Part shown: positions 1-10,023 of the stretch, piece after piece | Layout of the letters: each line of letters begins with the position of its first letter | Numbering within the stretch: position 1 is the first letter of the stretch | Assembly: GCA_947069175.1 (NCBI GenBank) | Contig: CAMTDV010000003.1 | Coordinates: forward strand, 43,863,606-43,927,605 | Length of the DNA: 64,000 bases | DNA from: Scalesia atractyloides | Lineage: Eukaryota > Streptophyta > Magnoliopsida > Asterales > Asteraceae | Direction of reading: 5' to 3' | Notes under the pieces: model-generated | Databases searched by the model: none | Seen by the model: only the letters and a program-made list of their open reading frames with translations | Told to the model about the DNA's origin: nothing | Program-made: the position numbers and the translations under genes

Positions 1-1076
1 TTGCAGATGTAGCATACAGCATCCTTAAAATCTTTACAATCTAGGGTCTTATGCCCTCTCCTTTTACATATGTCACAAGGTCTAGCTTATGGATCAGAAG
101 TACACTGTCCCCAGTGTTTGCGGTTGCAAGTCTTGCAAAATGGTAGCACAGCCAACTTGCCTTGGTTTCCTTTGAACCCAAATCTCCCTTTATTTTTCTT
201 ATTAAACTTATGGGCGTTGTCATCTTCCCTCTTCCTTTTTCCGTCAGTTTCAGACTTAACTGACTTTTGCCTCACTATATCAAGGGTGAGGGAGAGAGAT
301 AGGTCAACAGCAGACCTATAGGTACTAGGCTGAGCAACCTTTAACATGCCCTTAATCTCGGGCGCTAATCCATTTATAAAACGCGCAATGCGTTTGGATT
401 CTGGGGTGATAAGATAGGAAACTAACCTAGATAGAATTAAAATCGGAAACGTACTTCCGACAGTCTAGGTTTTTCATGGAAAGAGACAAGAAGTCTGTCT
501 CTATTTTCTCCACCTCATGGGTTGGGCAATAAGTTTCCTTTATTAATTAAACATACTTGGACCATCCCAAGTTGTACAGGTGTACCTTACCTGTTGATTG
601 AATCATGGCCTTCCACCATGTTAGGGCATCACCCTTAAAGGACTTTGATACGTACTTGACCACATCCTTTTCAGCACAGCCGCTGATGTCTACTATAGTC
701 TCCATCTCATCCAGCCACTTTAAGACTTCTACGGCTCCTTTTTCCCTATTAAAGTCTCGGGTTTACATGAGACAAAGTATTTATAGGTACACCCGTCTTT
801 TGCAGAACGGGACCTATCAGCAAAGTCTGCTATCCTTGGTTCACTCTTCGCATTTAAAGAGTGAACAGAGCTCTCTTTATGAGCTGAAGATGGTGGAATA
901 GATAGGGGTCTAGAGCGAATGGCACTCGGCTCTCTTAGCCTTTCTATGGCCTTACTCATGGCCCTTTCCACAGCCGCATCAATGCGAGCTTGGAAATCAT
1001 TATCATTATTTATGGCTATATTTTCGGCGTCTTTGACGTTCCGATGGCTACTTTGTGCCTCATTAGAATTAGCCAT
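1..1076 (-). pseudogene. gag: Element G gag, broken, runs off left edge
   Basis: Reads leftwards from an ATG at 1076 (MANSNEAQ...). The first 115 residues include an alpha-helical stretch (DAAVERAMSKAIERL). A capsid-type GDALTWWKAM motif follows near 600-640 on the minus strand. A basic region (KRKRED) and a zinc-binding stretch (CKTCNRKHWGQC, then CDICKRRGHKTLDC) lie at about 30-130. These are hallmarks of Ty3/gypsy Gag, which packages element RNA. At least two frame changes (about 728 and 350-470) and a TAG just before the second knuckle break it. Protease and pol would lie left of the window. It belongs to the element whose primer-binding site is at 4376-4388, although an extra ORF and a tandem array separate the two. 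Confidence 0.75.
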
Positions 1077-1379
1077 TCTTCAAAGCTTTGGTTCTATATA
1101 CCAAATAAAATTTCTCTTAGCCATGGTATAATAACCATATCGGCTTTTTAAACATTGGATATAAGAAAATCCATTGCCTATGCTAGTGTGAATAACATCA
1201 CAACTCTTAGGCTTAATATAACTATATTTGGCCTAGGTCGTAATAGGACCATCATAGGCAAATTACAATTTGGACGGAGTCCATTTATTATTAGACAGGC
1301 GATCGCAGTGTCACAACTGTCATAAAAATTATATAGCACATAGGCTTGTCACTAATGAACAAATAATAGGGCACATAGG
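1077..1379 (-). other. Non-coding spacer of element G
   Basis: AT-rich sequence between gag and the tandem array. No ORF of note or RNA-like fold was seen. It contains scattered degenerate copies of the neighbouring array words (catcactaatgg, cacataggc), so it may be the decayed edge of that array. Confidence 0.5.
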
Positions 1380-2895
1380 CACTACATCACTAATGGATAT
1401 TTAGTCACCACACTGGTGATATTAGCCGGGATCAGGATAGATCACATAGGCTATATAGAATAGATTATAACCCGAAAGGGTAATACATCACTAATGGATG
1501 TTTTATTTATCGTTGCACTGATGATATTAGCCGGGATCGAACAGATCACAAGGGCTATATAACCGGGATCAAATAGATCATAAGGGTTATATAAAATACA
1601 TCCCTAATGGATGTTTAATCACCGCACTGGTGATATTAGCCGGGATCAAACAGATCACAAGGGCTATATAACCGGGATCAAATAGATCACAAGGGTTATA
1701 TAAAATACATCTCTAATGGATGTTTAATCACCGCACTGGTGATATTAGCCGGGATCAAACAGATCACAAGGGCTATTTAGCCGGGATCACACAGATCACA
1801 AGGGCTATATAACCGGGATCAAATAGATCACAAGGGTTATATAAAATACATCTCTAATGGATGTTTAATCACCGCACTGGTGATATTAGCCAGGATCACA
1901 CAGATCACAAGGGTTATATAAAATACATCTCTAATGGATGTTTAATCACCGCACTGGTGATATTAGCCGGGATCAAACAGATCACAAAGGCTATATAACC
2001 AGGATCAAATAGATCACAAGGGTTATATAAAATACATCTCTAATGGATGTTTAATCACCGCACTGGTAATATTAGCCGGGATCAAACAGATCACAAAGGC
2101 TATATAACCGAGATCAAGTAGATCACAAAGGTTATATAAAATACATCTCTAATGGATGTTTAATCACCGCACTGGTGATATTAGCCGGGATCAAACAGAT
2201 CACAAAGGCTATATAACCGGGATCAAATAGATCACAAGGGTTATATAAAATACATCTCTAATGGATGTTTAATCACCGCATTGTGATATTAGTCGGGATC
2301 AAACAGATCACAAAGGCTATATAACCGGGATCAAATAGATCACAAGGGTTATATAAAATACATCTCTAATGGATGTTTAATCACCGCACTGGTGATATTA
2401 GCCGTGATCAAACAGATCACAAAGGCTATATAACCGGGATTAAATAGATCACAAAGGTTATATAAAATACATCTCTAGTGGATGTTTAATCACCGCAATG
2501 GTGATATTAGCCGGGATCAAACAGATCACAAAGGCTATATAACCGGGATCAAATAGATCAAAAGGGTTATGTAAAATACATCTCTAATGGATGTTTAATC
2601 ACCGCACTAGTGATATTAGCCGGGATCAAACAGATCACAAAGGCTATATGGGATCAAATAGATCAAAAGGGTTATATAAAATACATCTCTAATGGATGTT
2701 TAATCACCGCACTGGTGATATTAGCCAGGATCAAACAGATCACAAAAGCTATATAACCGGGATCAAATAGATCACAAGGGTTATATAAAATACATCTCTA
2801 ATGGATGTTTAATCACCGCAATGGTGATTTTAGCCGGGATCAAACAGATCACAAAGGCTATTTAGATGGGATCAAATAGATCACAAGGGCTATAT
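1380..2895. repeat. Tandem array, about 108-bp period, 14 units
   Basis: The word aatggatgttt or a close variant recurs about 14 times between 1391 and 2799, with a mean spacing near 108 bp. Each unit carries an arm (accgcactggtgatatta) and two or more related sub-units of about 32-36 bp built on gggatcaaa(c/t)agatcacaa. Two intervals (about 141 then 77 bp) show gain and loss of one sub-unit. The right half is the most homogeneous. The array lies inside the internal region of the retroelement, between its extra ORF and gag. Confidence 0.9.
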
Positions 2896-3424
2896 ATAAG
2901 GTTAGGACATAGTCCATTACCTTGAAGGTTAGTGTGATTCCTCAAGTCACACAACCAAGAGTATGCACATTACTTGAATGTTAACATAAGAGGATCTTAA
3001 TGATTGATTATAAGTCCCGGTCGCATTAACCTTATTGACTTGGAAGCTTGAACTTAGTTCACCACCCCTGATAGAAGGATAACTTCCCTTAACTATCTTG
3101 ATAGAAGACCCTTCCGTTCTTAACTATCATATATTTGACCAAATATGTGGTATGTGCCACTTGGCAAATCAAAACCATTAAGATCTTTTTGGAATTATAT
3201 CGCAAAGCATAAATTCGAGTAAAATCAAGACGCTCGTTTTCAAGAGGATGAATAAATATATATAATTCCAAAGTACTTCATTAAATTTGCATAAGAAATT
3301 ACAATACTCGAAACAAATAAATGAAACTGATTGTTCATGCAAGGACTAAAAGAAACAAAATGTCCACGCAGGGACTAAAGAAATAACAATGTCCACGTAG
3401 GGACTACATATAATAGAAAAGACT
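2896..3424 (-). other. Non-coding spacer of element G
   Basis: Links the array to the upstream ORF. It has no credible coding sequence. Around 3335-3405 a short direct repeat (tgtccacg-agggacta) occurs about three times. Otherwise I see nothing in it. Confidence 0.5.
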
Positions 3425-4224
3425 TCACTCGTCTTTCTTTCCTTTGACCAATTTGGAGAGTTTCTTGAAGAACTTATTTGTCTTCTTCTCCGTTTTCTCC
3501 GCCTGCTGCTGCATCTCTTTCATTCTTTCTAAGGCATCCTTAATGGCCTCTAGTGGTGGCGGAGGTTGTGGCATAACCGGATACTGGTACCCATAAGTTG
3601 GATATCCAGTCGGTGGATAAGTAGGTGGGAAAGGAGACGGGTAAAGTGCATTATGCATAACCGCCTGCATGTATGGGTCTTGCGACCATGCTTGATAGTT
3701 TACCGGTGTAGACGGATTAAATAGATCATATCCAGACGTGTCTAGGTATGTGGGAATTGGGTTAGTATAACCCGATAGTGGTGGTTGAACTGTAGGTGTT
3801 GGTGTTGGTTCCACTATAGGTGGAACATTAGAGGGTCCACCCATTTGTGGGTCCTCTTGAATGGTAGGGTAAGAATTGGGCAAAGGTGGCAGCGATCCCG
3901 ACCTTTGTCCGGCACGCACCGACATACGTGCTCCACGCTTCCTCCTTGGTGGTTCAGGTGGTGGTTGAAGTTAAACTCTTCATGGTAGGAGTGATGAGAA
4001 TGGGAATGGTGAGAATGATAGGAATGGTGTGAGTGATAAGAATTTTGGGAATGTGAGGGCGAGTGTCTATTAGAGACGGAACGTCTCGCTGGTTGCCATG
4101 GAAACTAATCTCCTTATTCTTGATATTTATCTGAATTATGGGGTTGAGGGGGAATACGCCCTGATGGTCCTCCTCTCATTGGACCTTTTCCTTGTCCACT
4201 TTGTCCTCTCACACGTGGCGGCAT
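3425..4224 (-). pseudogene. Extra ORF between PBS and gag of element G
   Basis: The likely start is the ATG at 4222-4224 (MPPRVRGQSGQGKGPMRGG). The first part is Gly/Arg/Pro-rich, then has a Ser/His-rich stretch (repeats of HSHHSY). Two stops interrupt it near 4100-4120. The frame shifts near 3955 and then stays open to 3425. The second part is Pro/Tyr-rich (PPTYPPTGYPTYG) and ends in a charged, probably coiled-coil tail of about 45 residues (EAIKDALERMKEMQQQAE). I do not recognise a named domain. The position, between the tRNA-iMet primer-binding site and gag, says it is a leader ORF of the retroelement. It could be a second Gag-like product or a captured fragment; neither is shown. Confidence 0.55.
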
Positions 4225-4375
4225 TTTCCTGTTAAAATCAATTCAAAAACATACTATAACTTAATAATGAAATGAGTAATCCTAGGTTAATGCCTAGACT
4301 CGGAAGTCTAAGGAATGTGCTCATGTAAGTTTGAGAGTAAACACAAAAGGCAAGTGTTTAATTCTCTCAAACGTT

Positions 4376-4388
4376 GGCTCTGATACCA
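4376..4388 (-). other. Primer-binding site of element G (tRNA-iMet type)
   Basis: The minus strand reads TGGTATCAGAGCC, complementary to the 3' end of plant initiator tRNA-Met. It lies 4 bases inside the LTR edge at 4393, which fixes the orientation: the interior of G lies to the left. Confidence 0.9.
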
Positions 4389-6705
4389 ACCCTGTTACAC
4401 CCCGGATTTCCAACCCGAAATCCAAACACCGGTGGGCCCGGGTGGGGAGTATCGTGACGTAAGTTGATAACATCATTGTCAATTAAACATAGCATAGCGG
4501 AAGTCTTGGAGTAAAATTAGTATTATAAACCGAAATATTCAAAATCTAAAATAATATACAGGCTCGTAATAGAAGATCCACAGACGGATCGTAAAATGTA
4601 CATAGAAAGAATACAAAACAGACTTTAGGCAGATCTAAGGATTTACAAGATCCTCTTATTCTCTACCGAGCTGCTTCCCGCCCATTTCGTATTATACCTG
4701 CAGATTAGCCTTTGGAAGATACGTCAGCTTACGCTGGTAAATACACCCAACAGACTCATTTTGAAAACATTAAAAATGATTTTAAGTGCAAACGTCACAA
4801 AATCTTTTATTAACTTAGGAAGGTTAACCTTGCAATGGACCATGCAATAATAATTTACCGTATCTCAAGCCCTTTATAGGGGAAATAAGTCGAAAGTATT
4901 TACCTGAGCTAGTCTTCTTCTTTTATTTTTAAATAACTCAGTCGTATACAAAGGTACCAAGTGCAGATAGCATTTACCGAGAAACTCTAGTCTGGATTAT
5001 GGCATAAGCTAGCCAATTGAATACTAACGGTCTTATAACCGAATGGTGTACATGATCATTACGTATAACGCTTGATAAACGATGATCGGATAGAATGTAG
5101 TTAAACCCGACAAGTACTTGACTTGTGTAATATGGGTAAACAATAAACGTTCTGGATTTTGAGGCTAAATGACAAGGTTAAACCCGTTACGGTTAAATTT
5201 CGTAAAATAGTTACATATACGTAACTGTACGCATAATAGCGATATCGGGTAACCGGATAAGTCATGGACAAGTTCTATATGCCATTATACTTTAAATAAG
5301 TTAAAATATCAGTAGGATATGAACTTATATGCTTGTTAAGGTTTTAAAACGAAATTATGCCTCATAAGGGCAATTTGGTAATTTTTACACATAGTTTATA
5401 AATTATTTGGGATTCTGGGTTTATAACATGTACCTACTGTAAATATGTTTAGAATAGGTTTTAAAATCAGTAGGTAACAAGTCTTGGTCCATTAATATGG
5501 TTTAAAACCATACTATGCGCCGAAACGGCGCTTATGTCGTAATATGACGTCTTTAAGTGATGTTTATGAAAACTGATGTAATTTTTAAAATATGTTATTT
5601 AGTATAACATATCAGTAGGTAAATGATTTACCTTGAAAATATTTGATGAAAACTATTTTATAAGCCAGAGGGGCTAAAATCGTCAATTATCGACATAGTT
5701 TAAGGATCTGCTTGAAAACTCAGTTTATGACTTGGTTTAACATCCTAAATAATCCTATTTATAATATTACATCAGTAAAAACTCATTTTCAAGTTCATTA
5801 CCATTTAAAACCTTGTTTTATACAAAAAGGGCATTTTGGTCAAAGATGGCATAATTATGGAACTTGTGCATAAACTTGGATTCTGATTATGATCATGTAA
5901 TATAACCTCAGAGGGTTATGCTACATTATATTATGATCATAATGCAACTTTAGATCAGTAGGTAGCTAATCTAAATCGGGTCAGAATCGAAAGTCAAAGC
6001 AGAAGTCAAACTTTGCGACTTTCGGTTGCGAACCGACCCTAGAACTGAAATTGACGAGCCGAACATGTTTATACATGTTCTAATAATTATTACCAACTTG
6101 TTTAAGTGTCAAAACAGGTTTCATAACATATATAAGATCAATTTATGATTTTTTCGAAAAATGGCTTGTTTGACTTTTTAATATCAAAACTTTGACCCGT
6201 CAATTGTTCTAGCAAACGTGATCTTTAGGAGGTGCCCTTTATAGGGACTAACACCTACCTTATTATGACACTTACCCATGTTCATTTTGAACAATGGCTG
6301 GACCATAATGGTCTTAACCGAAAGTCAAAGCGTTTGCCGTAAAACGGCTTGACTTTTGGCTATAGAAGCCTAAAATAGAAAAAGTAAGAGCAAGGAACAC
6401 TTACAAGAGGTTCCTACAATGCAAGAGAACTAAGTTGGATGCTCCTTTCAGGTAGGAACTTCTAGAGGAGGGAGAAGCGTGATTTAATGAGAAAGGTGCA
6501 AGTTGGAATGAACACTTGAACACCTATTTATAGTTGGAGAGCTCAAAAGAGGTCAAACCAGGTGTTTAGGGGTGTAAGAAGAAGCTTACAAGTGTCCCAA
6601 AACGTGGCATAACAGTTTAGAGAAGCCATGGTTTCAGATTAAATGGTTTTGGAGTTTTGCATGGAGACCAAATAAACTCTCTGCAGCAGAGCCTGTCTCG
6701 CGGGG

Positions 6706-6734
6706 CGCGAGAGACATAGGCCGGGTCTCTCGCG
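6706..6734. repeat. CpG-dense perfect inverted repeat in the G/E LTR
   Basis: cgcgagagac and gtctctcgcg form a 10-bp perfect stem around a 9-base loop. It is flanked by a further partial palindrome (gtctcgcgg) on the left and cgcggtccgcg on the right, in otherwise AT-rich sequence. Confidence 0.85.
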
Positions 6735-6880
6735 GTCCGCGACCGCCCCTAATTCAGTTTCAAAATTTAACACTTTGACTCATGAACTATATAAAGCTTA
6801 TAAAAACCATTTTAAACACCTTTTTGGCACTTTTAGTCCTCTGTAGGCAAAACTTGGCATACCCAGGATTATGCCCGGAC

Positions 6881-6885
6881 ATTGT
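6881..6885. repeat. Left target-site duplication of B (attgt)
   Basis: attgt directly precedes the LTR of B and recurs at 51772-51776 directly after its other end. This shows the two flanks were once contiguous. Confidence 0.9.
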
Positions 6886-7382
6886 TGTCACACCCCGACC
6901 CGCAGCGGAAAAGGTGATCGGGCATGATTGGGTTTTCATCAAAGCTCATGACATTTTATCACAATTTTAAAGAAGATCATACAATCATAATTACAACATG
7001 TTCTATACATCTTTCTAGACTTCATTATTTTCTTCTAAGGCATTTCCTATGTTTTCCTTGCTTCATCCTGTTCACCTGTATCATGTGTAAAAATGGTTTT
7101 TGGATCAACACAAAGTTGGCTAGTGAATCCTATGAAAAACAATTAAACAAGTTTATTGAATTGATTATAAAATAAAGTGCATAACCACATATGAGTAAAT
7201 GTAGATGTAAACTTATTCACAAAACACTTAATATTAAATAATGCACACACATACAATAATAGATTGTTTTGAGGCACGCGTTGTCCAACTCGTCTCCCAC
7301 GAGGAACTGATGGGCATAATGAATGAGTTTTGAGGCACGCGTTGTTCTACGAACTGATGGGCCTAATGAATGAGTTTTAAGG
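6886..7382 (-). mobile_element. Element B 3' LTR, first part
   Basis: Begins tgtcacaccccgacc and is cut at 7382 by element A, resuming at 18138. It contains two and part of a third copy of a roughly 60-bp repeat (gaggcacgcgttgttc ... gatgggc). A inserted inside the third copy, as comparison with the uninterrupted copy at 24061-24237 shows. Confidence 0.9.
7378..7382. repeat. Left target-site duplication of A (taagg)
   Basis: taagg occurs immediately before tgtcacacc at 7383 and again at 18133-18137 after tgttaca. The uninterrupted sequence gttttaaggcacgcg is preserved at 24174-24188. Confidence 0.95.
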
Positions 7383-8422
7383 TGTCACACCCCGACCCGC
7401 AGCGGAATAAGAGTCGGGCATAATTGGGTTATCACCAAAGCTCATGATATTTACTAATATGTTTCATATTTATTAAATTCAAAATTTCATCCTCAATATT
7501 CCAAACATGTTCATACAAATACAAAGAAAGATAATCAACTAAACAATCCAAAATCTAAACCAGTTTATTCTTCTAAGCCATCCTATGTATTTCTTGCTGC
7601 AGCTTGATCACATGTATCATGTGTAAAAATGGGGGTTTTTGGGTCAACATAAGTTGGTGAGTGAACCTTGTTAGAAAACATTTATTATTGATCTCTTGTT
7701 ATCTTTATCATGGAAAATTGTGCAATAATCATATGTGAGCAAACGTAATTAAATCATACAATAACAACCAACTTGCATGAATATATAACATGAATGAAAC
7801 TGTATATGTTGGCAACGTCACGTTCACGCTCATAATGTAATGCGGAACGGACGGCTTATGATAAATGTCCGTGCGATCAAGGCTCAATCAAACGGAGCCG
7901 ATCATATGTTGGCAACGCCTGGTTCACGCTCATAATGTAATGGGGAACAGCTCAACGCTCATAATGTAATAGGGAGCGGCGGCCTATGATAATGTATGTA
8001 CTGAAAAATGACAAATTTAATCTAAACAATAACCGCACAAACAGTTGATACATGTTGAATACACATTTGTTCATGGATATGATAGATGCACAATAGTTTA
8101 AATGTGATAAATAATAAGACACATGATACACCCCAAAAACGTGATTAAAACGGGGAATTTGAAAAGATTCACTCACCTTGGGTGCGTTCGGTTGAAGATG
8201 ATGAAATGCGCACGAGTTTAGAGGATTGATCGACGAAAATTAACTAACCTAAATAATAACGAAAGGTATGGTAAATGAGTGGATTTTATTAATAATTTTA
8301 ATAGGATTTTTAGATATATTTTTGTGAGTTTAAGGCTATTTTCTATCTTTAAAAACATTATTTTTAAGTATTTTTAATTGATTTTTAAATTAAATAAATA
8401 AATAAAAATATATAAAAAAATG

Positions 8423-8474
8423 TTGACTTTTGTGTTGACCATTGACCATTGACCGTGACTGTTGACTGTTTGAC
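8423..8474. promoter_or_regulatory. Cluster of six W-box cores (TTGAC) in the A LTR
   Basis: TTGAC occurs six times in 52 bases (8423, 8435, 8442, 8449, 8462, 8470), most followed by C or T, the W-box that WRKY factors bind. A similar cluster of five lies in the B LTR (18583-18635). Regulatory use is inferred from the motif density only. Confidence 0.4.
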
Positions 8475-8498
8475 CGGTTCGCTAGTGTGCATGTGTTC

Positions 8499-8903
8499 GC
8501 CGGGTAAGGCTCGAACCCGAGACCTCCCGTACGCGTGCACGCAGCTCTACCAACTGAGCTACGTGTCTAACCCGAATTAATTCTGTTTTTAATTATATTT
8601 ATATATTGTTTTAGTTTATTCAAAATTCTTTTATTTTCAAAAAGGATTTTAATCATCGAACCGGCGTGTGCTCGAACCCGGGACCTGTGGGTTAGTGTTG
8701 CACACAGTCCACCGCTGGACTGTGTGTCTAACCTGGTTAATATATCGATTTTTATTATACTTAACATCTTCCTTGAATTAATCCGGTTCAGTTAAAAAGA
8801 AGAACTTCTTTATTACAGCTAATGAGTTTGTGTCAAGGATCGAACTCGCGGCTTGTGATTAATGTGTGCACACAGTCCACCGCTGGACTGTGTGTCTAAC
8901 CCG
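8499..8903 (-). other. Three tRNA-like modules in the A 3' LTR (M1-M3)
   Basis: M1 (about 8499-8573, minus) has a perfect D-arm/A-box TAGCTCAGTTGGTAGAGC and a B-box GGTTCGAGCC at tRNA-like spacing, but a poor anticodon stem. M2 (about 8667-8735) and M3 (about 8833-8903) have a D-arm-like GTCCAGCGGTGGAC and a T-arm-like segment (CGGGTTCGAG in M2, CGAGTTCGATCC in M3). In M2 and M3 the D arm extends into a perfect 11-bp hairpin (cacacagtcca / tggactgtgtg; 8701-8726 and 8869-8894). These look tRNA-derived but are not intact tRNA genes. The same three modules occur in the other A LTR and in the B LTRs. Confidence 0.65.
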
Positions 8904-9732
8904 AGTTATAATCCAAATTATATTAAACTTATATACAAACTAACTTCGTCTTCTTCGATACAATATCACAGACAATGATTACCCTACTGTTTCTTGTTTA
9001 ATTCGATTGACAAACATTCAAATGATTAAAATGAAATGGCAGGGAAGATTTTGGAAGTAAACATACCGGAGAAATGGTCTTTCTCAGAGTTCCGGCGAAG
9101 TCGTCGGATCTGTTTTTATGGACTTTGTCTGAGCGGACCAAATAACAATTTTGATTAGCTAGATGTGGAATTGAAGTACCGAACAAGAGTTATCAGAATG
9201 TTTAAAGGTTTACACCGTTTCAGAGCGAGTTCTAGAAATTCTCAGAAATTTTCCGGCGAGTGATGATTGTCCGATATCGTCACCTGGAACTGATTCTGAT
9301 TGAAGGGTTTGAGTTAGCAAAAGCTTAACAACTGATAGAAGATAGAAGAATTGAGAAACTTACTGTTTTAATGGAAGACACGGTTTTCCGGCGAAAGTCC
9401 GGCGAGTTCAAAAAGCTTTTCCGACGAAATGAAAGTAGAGCGAAAGTGAAATTGGAGGTTCTGCAGATGATTTTGAGTCGCGAGAGGATGCTATTGTTGG
9501 AGTAATTCAGGAAGTGAAGATTTTCGGTTATTAAAACCGATCATCACATGAATTCAAGTCCATTCAAGACTGAATTGATTAAAATTGTCGGTTTATCGGT
9601 TATAATCAGAAATCCGTGATCACTCAAACGTCTTGGATGTTTGGAAGCCGATAACGGTTTCAGTTAGCGTAAACAGGTCGATCCATGGTTGAATATATGA
9701 TTTAATTGTTTCCTAGAACTCACAAAAACATC

Positions 9733-9811
9733 AAGTGGCGGAGTGGTTATATGTGCGTGAGTTAAGTTGTTGAGCTTTCCGGCTGACCCGGGTTCGAGTC
9801 CCGACAGCCCG
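9733..9811 (+). other. Class II tRNA-like module in the A 3' LTR (M4)
   Basis: Plus strand: an A-box-like TGGCGGAGTGGTT and, about 45 bases on, a T arm (CCCGGGTTCGAGTCCC), resembling the long-variable-arm Ser/Leu tRNAs. In the other A LTR the T stem pairs perfectly (CCGGG/CCCGG); here one pair is lost. No clear acceptor stem is visible. It is opposite in strand to M1-M3 and to the element. Confidence 0.6.
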
Positions 9812-9987
9812 TTTTTCATTTTATTTATTTTATTTTTACTTTTTAACAATTATAGCTTTTAAATTCTAATTTGTTTATTAATTATGCATCGTTCCAAAAT
9901 TAAAATAAACATAAATACGTTATAACTTGATATTCGATTACAAACGAAGCGGGTTTGGAAAAAAACCCGTTTTTGACAAATGTTAAA

Positions 9988-10023
9988 GTATCCCCTATTT
10001 TTAGAAATTTCGTCCCGAAATTT
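9988..10023 (-). other. Polypurine tract and adjacent hairpin of A
   Basis: Minus strand: AAATAGGGGATAC abuts the LTR and would prime plus-strand DNA. Just upstream, aaatttcg-tcc-cgaaattt (10005-10023) is a perfect 8-bp stem with a 3-base loop, overlapping the pol stop codon. Confidence 0.8.

Larger units (their letters stand above)
4393..6885 (-). mobile_element. Shared G/E LTR, first part
   Basis: Starts tgttacacccc and is interrupted at 6885 by element B, resuming at 51777 and ending tgttaca at 52238. The total is about 2.95 kb, with TG...CA ends. To the left is a primer-binding site (5' LTR role). To the right, after the resumed part, is a polypurine tract and the end of pol (3' LTR role). 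It is AT-rich and non-coding, with a CpG-dense hairpin near its end. Several 'cagtaggta' words recur between 5300 and 5960. Confidence 0.85.
7383..9987 (-). mobile_element. Element A 3' LTR
   Basis: 2.6 kb, closely matching 15492-18132 by eye along the whole length. It holds a roughly 110-bp partial duplication (tgttggcaacg...ttcacgctcataatgtaatg, 7808-7970), a TTGAC cluster, three minus-strand tRNA-like modules, a plus-strand tRNA-like module, and many ccggcga words (about 9070-9420). Confidence 0.93.

Noticed and set aside
1380..2895. Regular repeats that might suggest a CRISPR-like array
   Set aside because: Units are contiguous and related over their whole length, with no unique spacers, no cas genes, and a plant retroelement context.
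6782..7175. Short plus-strand ORFs across the B LTR start
   Set aside because: They cross an LTR boundary and recur in each B LTR copy only as by-products of repeat sequence.
8499..8573. M1 as a functional host tRNA gene
   Set aside because: The D arm and T loop are good, but the anticodon stem, T stem and acceptor stem do not pair well, and every copy lies within an LTR.
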